A stretch of 64,000 nt of DNA from Breviolum minutum Mf 1.05b.01 (taxonomy: Eukaryota > Sar > Dinophyceae > Suessiales > Symbiodiniaceae), in NCBI GenBank assembly GCA_000507305.1, contig DF241038.1, forward strand, positions 95,253 to 159,252. Reading direction: 5' to 3'. Of this stretch, positions 1 through 10,678 are shown in pieces. Position 1 is the stretch's first letter; every line of letters starts with the position of its first letter. A program made the position numbers and the translations under genes. Below the pieces are notes generated by a model. That model did no database searches. It worked only from the letters and a program-made list of their open reading frames with translations, and was not told the DNA's origin.

Positions 1-883
1 TTGGGAAAACCCATTAGAATAGGAACGCCAAACAAAAAACAACAACAACAACAACTTGACTAAACTGGATACACCGCAAAAACTGCGGAAAATTGAAAGA
101 AAATAATTAAGGAAAATGAATCGAACAAAACATCAATGGCAAGATATTGTACTCAAACCGCGTCAGGATGCTAAGGTCATGATGTCAGGAAGCTGCCAGT
201 TTGTTCACTGACTTGATCCAAAAAAAAAACAAAATACCAACAAAAAACAAGATTGACAGTGAGCATGTTCGACATATTGCGATGTGCCCCGTACCTGATC
301 CTAATTTTACATGACACATATAAATTGTTTCTTCATTTGAAATCCTGTATATATCTGGTCGTTCGTTTCCATTATTTCCACAAGGTGACGTCATTCCTAA
401 TTAAAAGCACCACTTTGGTCCTCAACAAACTCATCCAGTTGTTTTCGTCTGAAGATCTGGGGGCATTTTTGAACATTTTCGTGACCTCTGGCAGGCGATT
501 TTCCAATGAAAACACCAACTAACCACGGAGGAACAGTTTCTGAAAAAAAAACAACATGGGACATCTGGATTTCGAAAAATCATGCTGGGTTTTTTACGGA
601 AAACCTTGGTTTTCATAAAACATGTCGGTGTTTGAGGAACACCTTAGAGAAAATCATCCAATTCAACTTGAATGTGTGGCTGCACCTCAAGAAGGAAAAA
701 TAAAACACGCATTTCCTTGTTACCAAACTGCCCACCCACGTGAATTGCACGTTCTGGGCTGTTTTTAGGAGAGAGAAAGGTTTGCCCGGCTGCTTTGAAG
801 GGGTATGATACCCTGGCTGGGTATCCGCTCTGTACAAAAAAACAAAAATCGGACAACAAGATCGCAGGGGTTTTCTTATTTCC

Positions 884-1051
884 CTGCGGGTGGGAGGTAG
901 TTTGACTGTGCTGGTTGGCCGGACGTTTTAAGGTCCCGCCCTGTTCCTCTACCATCCCTGTTCCGCCTCTGTTGTCATTTTCTTGCGCCACGAAAGGTTC
1001 CGCTTCGGCGAAGGTGGCTTTAGCCCCGGTAACCCGAAACAATGCAACCGG
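884..1051 (-). CDS. Candidate internal exon, acidic product, strand uncertain
   Basis: The minus strand is open for about 55 codons after an acceptor at 1052 and begins PVALFRVTGAKATFAEAEPF. About 60% of codons end in G or C, well above the local background. No GT donor is visible at the far end, so the lower boundary is a guess. The plus strand of the same island (933-1030) is also open between an AAG acceptor and a CCG|GTAACC donor, with even higher G/C at third positions (reading PALFLYHPCSASVV). I chose minus because most better-supported genes here run that way. Product not recognised. Confidence 0.35.
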
Positions 1052-2495
1052 CTTTTGGCCGACAACAAACGGCGGGTGTCATTTTAAGTTTGTTTTCCCA
1101 AGTTCGAGAGCCGGCCAAGTTTACTAAAAAAAAAGATTTGGAAGCAAAAAATCAAGCTTCAACCAAAATTATCTTGATTGATTTGTGCTAGAAAATGTTA
1201 AAATTACAACAACCTTTCCTCAAATCTACCAACAGTGCCACCAGAATTATGATAAATGAAAGTTTATATCCATAGTCTAAAAGATTCATCTATAATTAAT
1301 CAATACATACGAGACTAAAATATGTTATTTGTATATGACACGCATTCCTATTGGTCAAGCCAATTTGAATGGTGCTGATCAAAAACGCTGTTTGTCTCTG
1401 TAACTTTTGTTGCTCCAACACACCTTTGGAATCGACAGCCTACGAACCTATGAGCCAGGATTCCTTTCATACCTCCCTTGGGCGATGGCCTGGGGTCCAC
1501 TTTTTTTGTGCGCATTGCACCTTTCTTTCTCCGAGGTGTGCGTCGTATTAAATGTAGTATCCAAAATATTTATCTGCATGTATAAAATATGCAGTATACA
1601 TACAGATACATGTACCAGTATAATATCTTATCTACATAATGTTTATTAGATATATTTTATATTGAAACGGCCGCTTTCAGACAACTTGGTGATTTGAACT
1701 CACCTACTGTTCTCTCAGGGGCTCAATCCGCGATGAGAATACTCTCCTGGGACCGTTTTCAAAGATTCCAAAGACAAAAAACAAGCACTGAAGTGTATGA
1801 AGCGTAGATGTATGTAGATCGATGACTATGGTCATTATTATCAGCTCTACAAGTGTCATCACTATCCTTACTAATATTACTGTATGCAGAAGAAATGTGC
1901 ACAGATCCCACAAACATATGTGAATGTGGATGTACAATGCTTGATGTATATCATAAATATCGTCATTAATATATTCCATCGTGTCCCATCCCTGCACTCA
2001 CCAATCCAAAATCGCAAAAGATACCAATTGGATGAAGTTCAACTGAAAAAACTAAAAAACACAAAAACAGCGCCAGTATGTTTCACAGGATGAAATGATT
2101 CATCGATGAATCAAACAGTTTGTTTCACTTGAATACTTGAATCCTTGAAAGAATGGAGCATTGCCTTTGTGGTCATCACTATGTGGTCATTTCACTTGCA
2201 CCCCACAAAAATCACATATCTTGCAAAGCTGGGGCAGGAAAGTAGTCTTACCACCTTGGGCGAGCGGCTAGACGTTATTTCCCAGGTGTACTTCCTTACA
2301 TTAGCGAGATGTCAAATGGTGTAATGTTATGATGTATCCAAAAAAAAACTATACAATGTGTCATGCGTAATATGTAATATGCCATGTGTATAATGAATGT
2401 TCAGTTTAGTATGTGATATGTAATAAGTAATACGCCACACGTAATATGTGCTGCAAATATAGATATATAGCATAGTATTTGCAAAAACATATACG
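1052..2495. other. Stretch with no supported gene
   Basis: AT-rich DNA with stop codons in all frames and several TA-rich runs, for example near 1560-1660 and 2340-2480. I looked for exon-like GC islands and tRNA-like folds. A weak T-arm resemblance on the minus strand near 1690 does not extend into a cloverleaf. Confidence 0.5.
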
Positions 2496-2693
2496 CTATA
2501 CCACCAAACAACTTTGGTATGTTTCCATGTTATGTCGTCTCTGTTTGCTGTTCATCCCTCTGAAAAATATCCACAACTCTTCGTAATTCGAAGCTGGATC
2601 AAGATGAATTCCAGCTTTGTTCCCGCCGCGAACATTGAGCATCAAGACGTTCAAGCAGCATCTACTTCCTTTTAGTGCACCAATACAAGCCAA
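2496..2693 (-). CDS. Weak exon candidate, unknown product
   Basis: Open for about 63 codons on the minus strand up to a TTG|GTGGTATAG donor-like site. Readable parts include NYEELWIFFRG and MNSKQRRHNMETYQ. It lacks an ATG in frame and third-position G/C is only moderate. On the plus strand 2604-2675 reads MNSSFVPAANIEHQ to a stop after an AAG acceptor, which is an equally possible terminal exon. I recognise neither product. Confidence 0.25.
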   Translation of the reverse strand: MACIGALKGSRCCLNVLMLNVRGGNKAGIHLDPASNYEELWIFFRGMNSKQRRHNMETYQSCLVV

Positions 2694-3030
2694 CTATCCT
2701 CCAACATGAGTCATGCAAATATCTTCACCTATCTTACATAGAATTTCAAAGTCAGTCTGCAAATTTCTCAAGTAACAGTAGTAAAGTTGTGACATTTCAA
2801 GGATGTTTTTCACAGCATTTACACACCCAAGACCTGGAGCCACCAAAAAAAAGCCACTTCCCAGCTACAGCAGAAGCTGTCCTCTGGGATCATGAGCAAT
2901 GCGCCCTGTCAATCCCCCAAGGGGGTCAGGTTGACATCTCACCCCCCGGGTGAACGGTTCACTCCAAGCATCACCCATACTGTCCCCCATGACTTATGAT
3001 CCCAGCAAACCCTGGCAGTCTGGTAACAAC

Positions 3031-3106
3031 CACTCTCACACATTCGTCTCAAGTCAAGTGTGAGACTGGAAACATAGCTTGTGTGGTTGCGGGCCATGAG
3101 TCCACC
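3031..3106. repeat. 76-bp dispersed repeat, copy 1
   Basis: This block, containing ACATTCGTCTCAAGTCAAG and GCGGGCCATGAGTCCAC, recurs with few changes at 47041-47116. Its first 20 or so bases also recur at 21266-21288. It is not palindromic, so it is distinct from the MITE-like families in this window. Confidence 0.75.
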
Positions 3107-3535
3107 TTGGTAACAAACACTTACTGATAAAAACTCTGTTCTTTTACAATTATCTAAATATGACATCTCAATGATCCTAAAAGACGATAAGCAAACGAAA
3201 TGAAGACATGATGTCATATCGTTCATGCTCTCTTCCGAAAAAACTTGGGATAGAAACCTTACATGTCAAATGACATGTCACCAAGCTGCAAAATCACGAT
3301 GGAATCCCATGAATGATCCACTCAAATCCCACACGGCAATATTTAATCCAAACAAACATATCAAGTCTATAACCATATATACATTTTGAAGTGAAGCAGA
3401 AATAAATCTACGTTGGTGGTTTCAAACCATTTTCTTATTTTCGTTACTAAAAGATCATAGAATTCTTCCCATTTTTGTTTACGCTTCTGAACAAAAAATC
3501 TTCAAGAAAACCATCCCCATCCCCACCTTTCGAAG

Positions 3536-3612
3536 TTGTGACCGAAGCTCTGGAATTTGATACACGATGCTTGCTTGGCCTGGCGGCGCCCCCAGCAATC
3601 CCTGCCTCAAAG
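3536..3612 (+). CDS. Internal exon of an unrecognised gene
   Basis: The pyrimidine-rich stretch CCATCCCCATCCCCACCTTT precedes a GAAG acceptor, and the exon ends at TCAAAG|GTGAGAG, a strong donor. Between them are 25 codons in one frame (VTEALEFDTRCLLGL...AIPASK), entering in phase 1 and leaving in phase 0. The amino-acid sequence looks ordinary and soluble. The minus strand has a shorter competing exon (AKQASCIKF), but the plus signals are better. A family-H palindromic element starts within four bases of the donor. I could not find the neighbouring exons. Confidence 0.55.
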
Positions 3613-3615
3613 GTG

Positions 3616-3842
3616 AGAGATGTCGATCGCCACTCCCATTAGTCTTGGGATGATCATACTGTCATACTGTTGATGGTTCAGAAATCCCAAACAACCAACC
3701 TGGGATGTGTATAGAAACCCTGTATAAATAATGGGATAAACTACATGGTATCAACTGGTTTGCTGGATTTCTGAACCATCAACAGTATGGTCCCTTACGA
3801 ACAAAGTTCCCATCTATGGTGGGAGTGGCTATCGCCATCTAC
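3616..3842. repeat. Family H palindromic element, with a family A element inside it
   Basis: Terminal inverted repeats of the form GATNNCGATCGCCACTCCCA flank the segment. The same ends occur without any insert at 56629-56722. The interior at 3664-3788 is a full family-A element, so this is one element nested in another. Confidence 0.75.
3664..3788. mobile_element. Family A MITE-like element, nested copy
   Basis: It begins TACTGTTGATGG and ends CCATCAACAGTA, with a conserved core containing GGATAAACTA. It sits inside a family-H element. There is no coding capacity, so transposition would need a transposase supplied elsewhere. Confidence 0.8.
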
Positions 3843-3895
3843 TTGAAACAATATGGTGTACCAGTTCGCACATGAAAATAGGCCTTAAACGAAGA

Positions 3896-3980
3896 CGGTC
3901 TCCAGAAGGGAAGGTACCAGGAATCGTCTTCCAACCATCCAATTTCAGGGGCAAACTTGCTGTTAGTTTCAGGGAGTTAA
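3896..3980. mobile_element. Family B MITE-like element, one end only
   Basis: Contains the conserved core CTTCCAACCATCC and the right terminus CTGTTAGTTTCAGGGAG. The matching left terminus is missing, so the copy is truncated. Confidence 0.6.
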
Positions 3981-4110
3981 ATACATCTTTGGAAAAACCA
4001 GCTCATTCTGAATTATTTATTTTCATTGGCAACATTTGACAAGAATCAATCATCTTGGAACTCATCTCTTCAGTTGTAGGGCCCAAATTCCATAGATTCA
4101 CTGAGACGTG

Positions 4111-4233
4111 ATACTGTTGATGGAAACACTCCGTGAAAACTCACCAGTTGAGCTTGGTAGTAGTTTATCCCATAAATTACAAGGATGTTATACATCTCAG
4201 CTGGTTGTTTCAGATTTCTTCCATCAACAGTAT
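4111..4233. mobile_element. Family A MITE-like element
   Basis: Terminal repeats ATACTGTTGATGG and CTTCCATCAACAGTAT, with an internal AGTTTATCCCATAAATTAC shared with other copies. Confidence 0.8.
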
Positions 4234-4863
4234 ATATACATCTCAGAAACAATTCTCCAAGTGACAAGCCCCTTCGGAACAAATTTTGGGGATCAAAAGG
4301 TTGAGTGTGACACCTGTAAAAGATATCCCAAAAAAAAGGGGGGAATGGATTCAAGTTGGAAAATGTGGAAAATGTCCACCCTTGAGGGAGGGAGTACCCT
4401 AAATTTGTATCACCTACCTTTTGAAAAAAAATGTCTGTTTTTTTTGGGGGGGCATCTTGAAGATTTAGGGAACAAACTGCGATCGGGTCCCAAAATCACC
4501 CACATTTTCCAGCATCTCAGATCTTCAGACTTCGCTTTGGAGTCACCCACATGGCATTGTTAATTTCGCCAGATCAATCTCTTACGGACCGATGGCTGAA
4601 ATCTGAATCAGGTTTGATGTATAGTGAAAATAAATATCCCAAGTGAGGAAATACCAGTGGTTTGCATTTCGGAAAAAAATCCTGTGAATCACAGTAATGA
4701 CCGTTTTGATAGAACGCCATTACATAAATCATTGAGCATGTTTTAATCTTACATCCAAAAAAAAACACCGAATGAAACCATCAAAAAAAAATGAATTGGG
4801 ACCTGAACCCAACGGACCCCGAAAAACGAAGTTGCTAGAACTATTACAGATAGATACGCAGGT

Positions 4864-4988
4864 TTAGGGGTCCGTAACCCGTGGGTCCTTTTGGAGGCTT
4901 CTTGGAATGAAGGAAACCCTCGGCACCCGAGGAGACTCAACATTCGAGCCTTTATGATCTCGATGTTTCCAGCACCAGGCGATGGCCT
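4864..4988 (-). CDS. Candidate terminal exon, basic product
   Basis: After an AAAG acceptor the minus strand reads AIAWCWKHRDHKGSN through about 40 codons to a TAA, with 58% of codons ending in G or C. The product would be a basic C-terminal tail (RVPRVSFIPRSLQ). The plus strand is also open here, in two frames, so the strand call rests on codon bias and on the minus-strand prevalence elsewhere. Unrecognised. Confidence 0.35.
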
Positions 4989-5317
4989 TTAATGACCGTT
5001 GCAACAACGGCAACGTTTGGAAAATGGCATGATTTGTCATGGGAGAAAAAAACACAACCCCTGGCCCCTGATTACAAAACCCGAAGTTTGAGAGCAAAAC
5101 AATAAACCTGAAACATGATGTTGGAATGGAAGACTATGTGCTTTTGTGCTTTCCTTTTGGGTTGTTTTAGTCCCTGTTTTTTTTTAATGGGCAAACTGCT
5201 AAACTTACAGGAAATTTTGTTTGTCTCAGGAAAGTAATGCCAACTGATGAGTTTTGGAACATTCTTCTTGGGACCCCCTTTTGAATTAGAGTCATCTGGA
5301 CATAAAACGATACTGAT

Positions 5318-5500
5318 TCACCATGGAAACCCATGGGTTTTTCTCAGGTCAGGGAAAGAGTGCCTGACACCAATGTGGCCACAGTTCAGTAAGCCGCCGT
5401 ATGCTGGCCATAAACTTCCAAGCATTTTCAGCTCTAAACAAATGGTAAACATTCCAGCAAAAATGGTTGAACATCGGAGAGTCATGTATATCATCTGCAA
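5318..5500 (-). CDS. Weak exon candidate, unknown product
   Basis: Open for 60 codons on the minus strand, including LGSLWPAYGGLLNCGHIG and ending HGFPW then a stop. The right half has the better third-position bias. The plus strand is open across 5247-5528 too. I see no decisive splice sites. Confidence 0.28.
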   Translation of the reverse strand: MQMIYMTLRCSTIFAGMFTICLELKMLGSLWPAYGGLLNCGHIGVRHSFPDLRKTHGFPW

Positions 5501-6539
5501 AATGTTGACCCATAATTCTACAACATGAATTTGGTGACTTACTTGGGATGATTAGGGTTTGCCCACAGCCGCATTATGCAATCCAAGTGCTTCAAAACAA
5601 AAAAACAAAGAGTACTTGGCGCCCTACGGCTTCCATCAATTAAAATGTCTTTCCATGTTAACTACACTTCAAGAAAGCAACATAAGGTTCAATTGTGACC
5701 TTGTAGAAAGCTAATTGTATGCATGTACATATATTATATATATGTGTATTGTAATTGCAAATGTTTATCAAATGTGCACTACATTGAGTATACTAATTAC
5801 TTACTGTACGTACATGAAATGTGTGTATTGCATACAGTACAGTGTATGTACTTGGTATGCTTCATTCATAGATATGTAACGCCTAGAGCATTCCAGTGCA
5901 CAAACACAAAACACCTTTGACTGCATTGTTCCTCTCTCCTGTGGAACACGGATACATCTTAACAAGTCTTTCCGGGACTCGGATGATGATAACTTTTATA
6001 TCACCATTCAAAGTACGCTGTGCATACTACATAAAGTAAATACCTTAAATACACATCCCACAGGTCAATCTTACATCATAATAGACTTTGTCAAGTGAAT
6101 ATTGCCTTCAAATGTCATATTCTATGAAACTGCATTTGCCAGTTGGAAACGTGGCAAACCATACCAAATTAAGTCAGATTGCATGGTCTATGCCAACCAC
6201 AAACAAAAAGTGAAGCATGCACTTTGCAGCTACGCCTTTGTGCCGCATCAAAATACGCTTCAAACAACTTAAGCTGATTCAGAGTTCAATATGTTCAATC
6301 AAACGCATGCTGCATGGGCAACAAAGACCAAGACAGTCCGAGAAGCACATGCTTCAATAGTGACATTAATTTTGGAGCCAGAGATCTGCCCCAAACAAGC
6401 GAACGGCTCCGCCCTTTGCTTCCTAGTAAGTGTCGTGGACCCATCACCAACACTCTGGAAGTGAAGAGTATAGAGAACATGGGAGCAAAAATACTACATA
6501 ATGCTGCGTGTATATCAATTATACTAATACATTATAAAT

Positions 6540-7077
6540 TTAGAGTATATGCTCTGAGTTTGATGAATTCAAATAAGATGACGGGGTCGGGGGACTTCCC
6601 AACCCACTCAACATCCTGCAAAAGCCCAGGTACTGCCACTGCAGTGGGTGCTGCTGCCACTGCCAAAGTGCAAAGGACCGTGGCGGCAATTGCCTCAGGG
6701 GAAAAGCTCCCATTACGATTGGAATCTTGTAGCTGCCAGGTAGGCCAAGGTACCTCCAAAATTAATTAAATTCATACATACCAGTAGCAACAAACATCCA
6801 TTAAAAGTGTCAGGAATGGACGGCTTTGCTTCATGCAAATACCCAGCACTTCAGTGACATTCTGGGAAGTTCAAGTGAAGATTGATGTGTGAGTAAACAG
6901 TCATCAGTGAACCTACACTGACTTCAACAGGCACCACATCAAAAGTTGCTGATGAATTTCGCCACATAGCCACTCTACTTATTAGGCAATTTAGTTGAAG
7001 GAGAATGAAATCCCAAAAACCAAAAAAACTCACCCTGCCATTGATTTCCAAGACACTGCTGCAGCTGCAGCTGCGGC
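6540..7077 (-). CDS. Two-exon 3' part of an unrecognised gene
   Basis: Exon 7034-7077 follows a CTCAAG acceptor, encodes an alanine run then VSWKSMAG, and ends at a strong GG|GTGAGTTTTT donor in phase 2. Exon 6540-6732 follows a clean CCTACCTGGCAG acceptor and, read in the matching phase, runs 63 codons (YKIPIVMGAFPLRQL, then Trp/Gln-rich WQWQQHPLQWQYL) to TAA. Sixty-two per cent of codons end in G or C in this frame. A second frame of the large exon contains DSNRNGSFSPEA, which resembles an EF-hand loop, but it has weaker codon bias and does not join the upstream exon in phase. Function unknown; the 5' exons were not found. Confidence 0.5.
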
Positions 7078-7341
7078 CTTGAGTCGAGGCAGGGGATGTT
7101 CCCCCCCCTTCCCAGTGTCACCACCAGGATTCCTTACAGTTTTTTGGGGAACCTATATTATACAAGATTTGCAGGTGAAGAAAAACATAAGGCACCAACA
7201 TGTAATGTCATGTAATGTTGCTGGATCCATGTTTATTTTTTTGGGGGTGGTATTGTCGGTGATCCACCAGTCACACAAAATTGGTTCTGGTTTCTGTCGT
7301 GAAATTCAAGAAACTCGTGGCAGCCACTGTCATTCGTAACC

Positions 7342-8079
<738 letters not shown>

Positions 8080-8088
8080 CATTTGAGT

Positions 8089-8282
8089 TTCCAAACGCCA
8101 CCATCGTCTCCAAATTGAAAACAGCCAAGGTTCCGAGACAACAACAGCCGATGCTGCATGTTGGGCCATACCACAAAGTCGGCTGCGAGGAGCTGACTTT
8201 GGACTACCTGGGCCCCGAGAAAACCCGGAAGCAGCGCGAGGTGCGGAAACGGCAAATCCCCCGTTTTAAGCAACGAGGTTGA
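8089..8282 (+). CDS. Candidate terminal exon, Lys/Arg/Glu-rich tail
   Basis: Immediately after the microsatellite a TTTGAG acceptor leads into 63 codons starting FPNATIVSKLKTAKVPRQ, passing HVGPYHKVGCEELTLDYLG and ending RQIPRFKQRG then TGA. Sixty-five per cent of codons end in G or C. The (TACCAC)n array would act as the pyrimidine-rich tract of this acceptor. The opposite strand holds a complete 79-codon ATG-to-stop frame (8079-8318), but its Leu/Phe-rich composition is what the antisense of a charged protein gives, so I prefer plus. Function unknown. Confidence 0.5.
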
Positions 8283-8699
8283 AAGATGCAAGTCGATTTC
8301 CTGGGTATGGTCCCCCATTCCAAGTTCTTTTGTGGCAAATGAAGGTTCTTTTATAAAGATCTATTTTGGGATCTCCTACTAAACGTGTACTGTAAATAAT
8401 CCTGGTGGTGACTATTGCTGGGAAGTGTCCCAACCCAAGATATGATCAACAATAATGATCGATTGATTACAAAAAAGCTATGATGATTGAGGTGATGACA
8501 ATGATGGTGGCGTGGAGTCAAGTCGGATAAACGAAACGTTTTAGATTCAAAAAAGACTTCCTGACTCCTTATACGAGTGTTTCCTTAAATGGTGGTCCCC
8601 CCAATCTTCACCCCAAAACGATTCAGTTTTAGGAAAACCCATGGTTGTTGGGGAAACCCACCATTTTAGGAAACCCCCCCATACTCACCCAACCCGCAG

Positions 8700-8764
8700 A
8701 AGAGCCAAAACTAGGCACCTCGGGAAGAGCTGGCAGACGGGTGCGACCAGCTGGCCTGGAAGAG
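8700..8764 (+). CDS. Small exon candidate, strand unresolved
   Basis: On the plus strand an AACCCGCAG acceptor and a GAAGAG|GTATGG donor enclose RAKTRHLGKSWQTG in a G/C-ending frame. On the minus strand CTCTTCCAG|GCC opens an equally good 12-codon exon (ASWSHPSASSR). I cannot separate the two by eye. Confidence 0.28.
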
Positions 8765-8995
8765 GTATGGTGGAAACTCCCTGAAACACCCAGTTTGCCC
8801 CTCAAAATTGATGCTGCGAAAATCTTTAAAAAAACGATTCTTACCTTTCCTTTTGGGGAGTGTAATGGTTCAGAAGTCCTGCCAACCTGTTGAGTTTCCA
8901 ACTGGGTGTTCATTTCATCAGGCGGTGAATTTTTAGGGGAAAGCCATCAAATCATCAACAAGGGAAGCCATCAACAAGCCATCATGTTTAGGGGC

Positions 8996-9094
8996 GTTCA
9001 CCAGTTGAGGTTGGTAGTATCTCCCAGTATTTACTATGGTTTTAGCACCATCCAAACGGTGGTTGTTTGGGATTTTCTGAACCATCAACAGTAT
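8996..9094. mobile_element. Family A MITE-like element, right half
   Basis: Core CACCAGTTGAGGTTGGTAGT and right terminus GAACCATCAACAGTAT are present. The left terminus is absent. Confidence 0.65.
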
Positions 9095-9468
9095 CACACG
9101 GTCATCTTTTTCCCAAGCAAACTGGATGAAGGCAACTTTTGAAAAGATTCCCTTTGTTTGACTACCATAACTACCTTAACAGGTGGGTTGGTTGGTTGAT
9201 ATCTGTACCATTTTTGTGATGAACGAATTGCCTGAAAATCAACTAAGCGTGCCAGTCTATGTGTAGTAAACAAAACTTGAGAATTGCCAGTGTTTCTTTC
9301 ATCAGTATTCTGTAGTTAACTAGCTCCAAATTGTATCAAAAACCATCAATCCACTCAAGATGATTATTCTCACTTCCAAAAGTCATGTAAAGAAAGATCA
9401 AAGAAGTACTGTTTTGTTTTGTAAATTTGCAATCCAATCTTGAATACATGAAAACAGATCAGATGAAT

Positions 9469-9573
9469 ACACCTCGGAAGATTAACATGTACCTGAGAAT
9501 ACACCCGTGCAAAAGGAAAATCATCCGAACCAAACCATCATTTTCAGGTTCTATGTTAATCTTCAAGGGTGTA
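9469..9573. mobile_element. Family D MITE-like element
   Basis: Inverted ends TACACCTCGGAAGATTAACA and TGTTAATCTTCAAGGGTGTA. Confidence 0.75.
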
Positions 9574-9765
9574 TCAACCCAACTCTAAGGACTTTATTTT
9601 GAGTCCTATCAGATATGTTTTCTTAGACAAAAAAGCGAGGTATTTTTTCAACCGCACAGCTCCTTGCCTCTACGAGGACTGATGAGGTCATAACCTGCGT
9701 CATGCTGAGTCATGCTCCAGAAACCCAACATATCCCCACACATTTGGTAGGTCATGATACAAAAT

Positions 9766-9874
9766 TCAGCTTGGTGGTTGAACCACCCATCTGAAAAATA
9801 TGCTCGTCAAATTGGATCATTTCCCCAGGTAGGGGTGAAAACAAAAAATATTTGAGTTGCCACCACCTAGAAAT
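9766..9874. mobile_element. Family C MITE-like element
   Basis: Starts with TTGGTGGTTGAACC, carries the conserved GCTCGTCAAATTGGATCAT, and ends TTGCCACCACCTAG. Confidence 0.75.
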
Positions 9875-10678
9875 TCTGTACACTCAGGTAAACAAACAAT
9901 AGCTGACTGGAAAATCAACCATTTTGGATGGTATTTACTAGGAAGGATTGTTACTATCCATGGCGATTTATTAGTTTACCAAAGGGTACTTTTCATTTGG
10001 AGTTTACTCACCTAACGGTCCCGTTTTGGATAAACCACGATACATCACTCGAATTGCTTCGAACGCTTCCCCCCTTTAGTATCCACGGTGAATCAAATCA
10101 ACATCCATAAAACTGCACTTAGACTTAGTCTTCAGAAAATAACCTCGCATTGGGAGACTAGTAGAAAATGAAGCGGCTTATAAAATTATAGTCTAGGTAT
10201 CTTTTGGGAACTGCCCCTCAACCTGTAACGTGAAAATGTTGCATAGCCGCGAAAAGGCAAGCCCGAAAAGGCCCTTTACAAATGAACCGTATCGATTTCT
10301 GAAGAAACAACCCTCATTCCCTACCAATACAAGGCATCCTTAAAGAAATCCTTGTCATTCATGTTGCTCAAAAAGGCAGATGTGGAAGGAGAAATCACTC
10401 ACAAATAATTATCTATCAGGTTTCTATTGGTTGACCAAATCCAATAGAAAAATTGTCATCGCCCCAGATCAACTAAAGCTGCGCTTTGGGGCTTCTTGGT
10501 TTGGAATTCTAGGAGCAACCCTTAAAATAACAATCCCTTTGAAAGGGCATCCCAACTTTCCGAACCACCACACCCCAAAGCAATTAACCATTAGCAGGGC
10601 TGTAGATTTGGCCACAAACCCTGGAAATCAATATTTAGATCCGGCTTGGATGGTACCAGCTGTAGCTGACCTTAGACT

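Noticed and set aside
1680..1770. Possible minus-strand tRNA with a GGTGAGTTCAAATC-like T-arm
   Set aside because: No acceptor stem or anticodon arm pairs at the right distances.
6540..6732. EF-hand-like DSNRNGSFSPEA in one frame of the exon
   Set aside because: That frame has weaker third-position bias (about 48% against 62%), lacks Glu at loop position 12, and does not join the upstream exon in phase.
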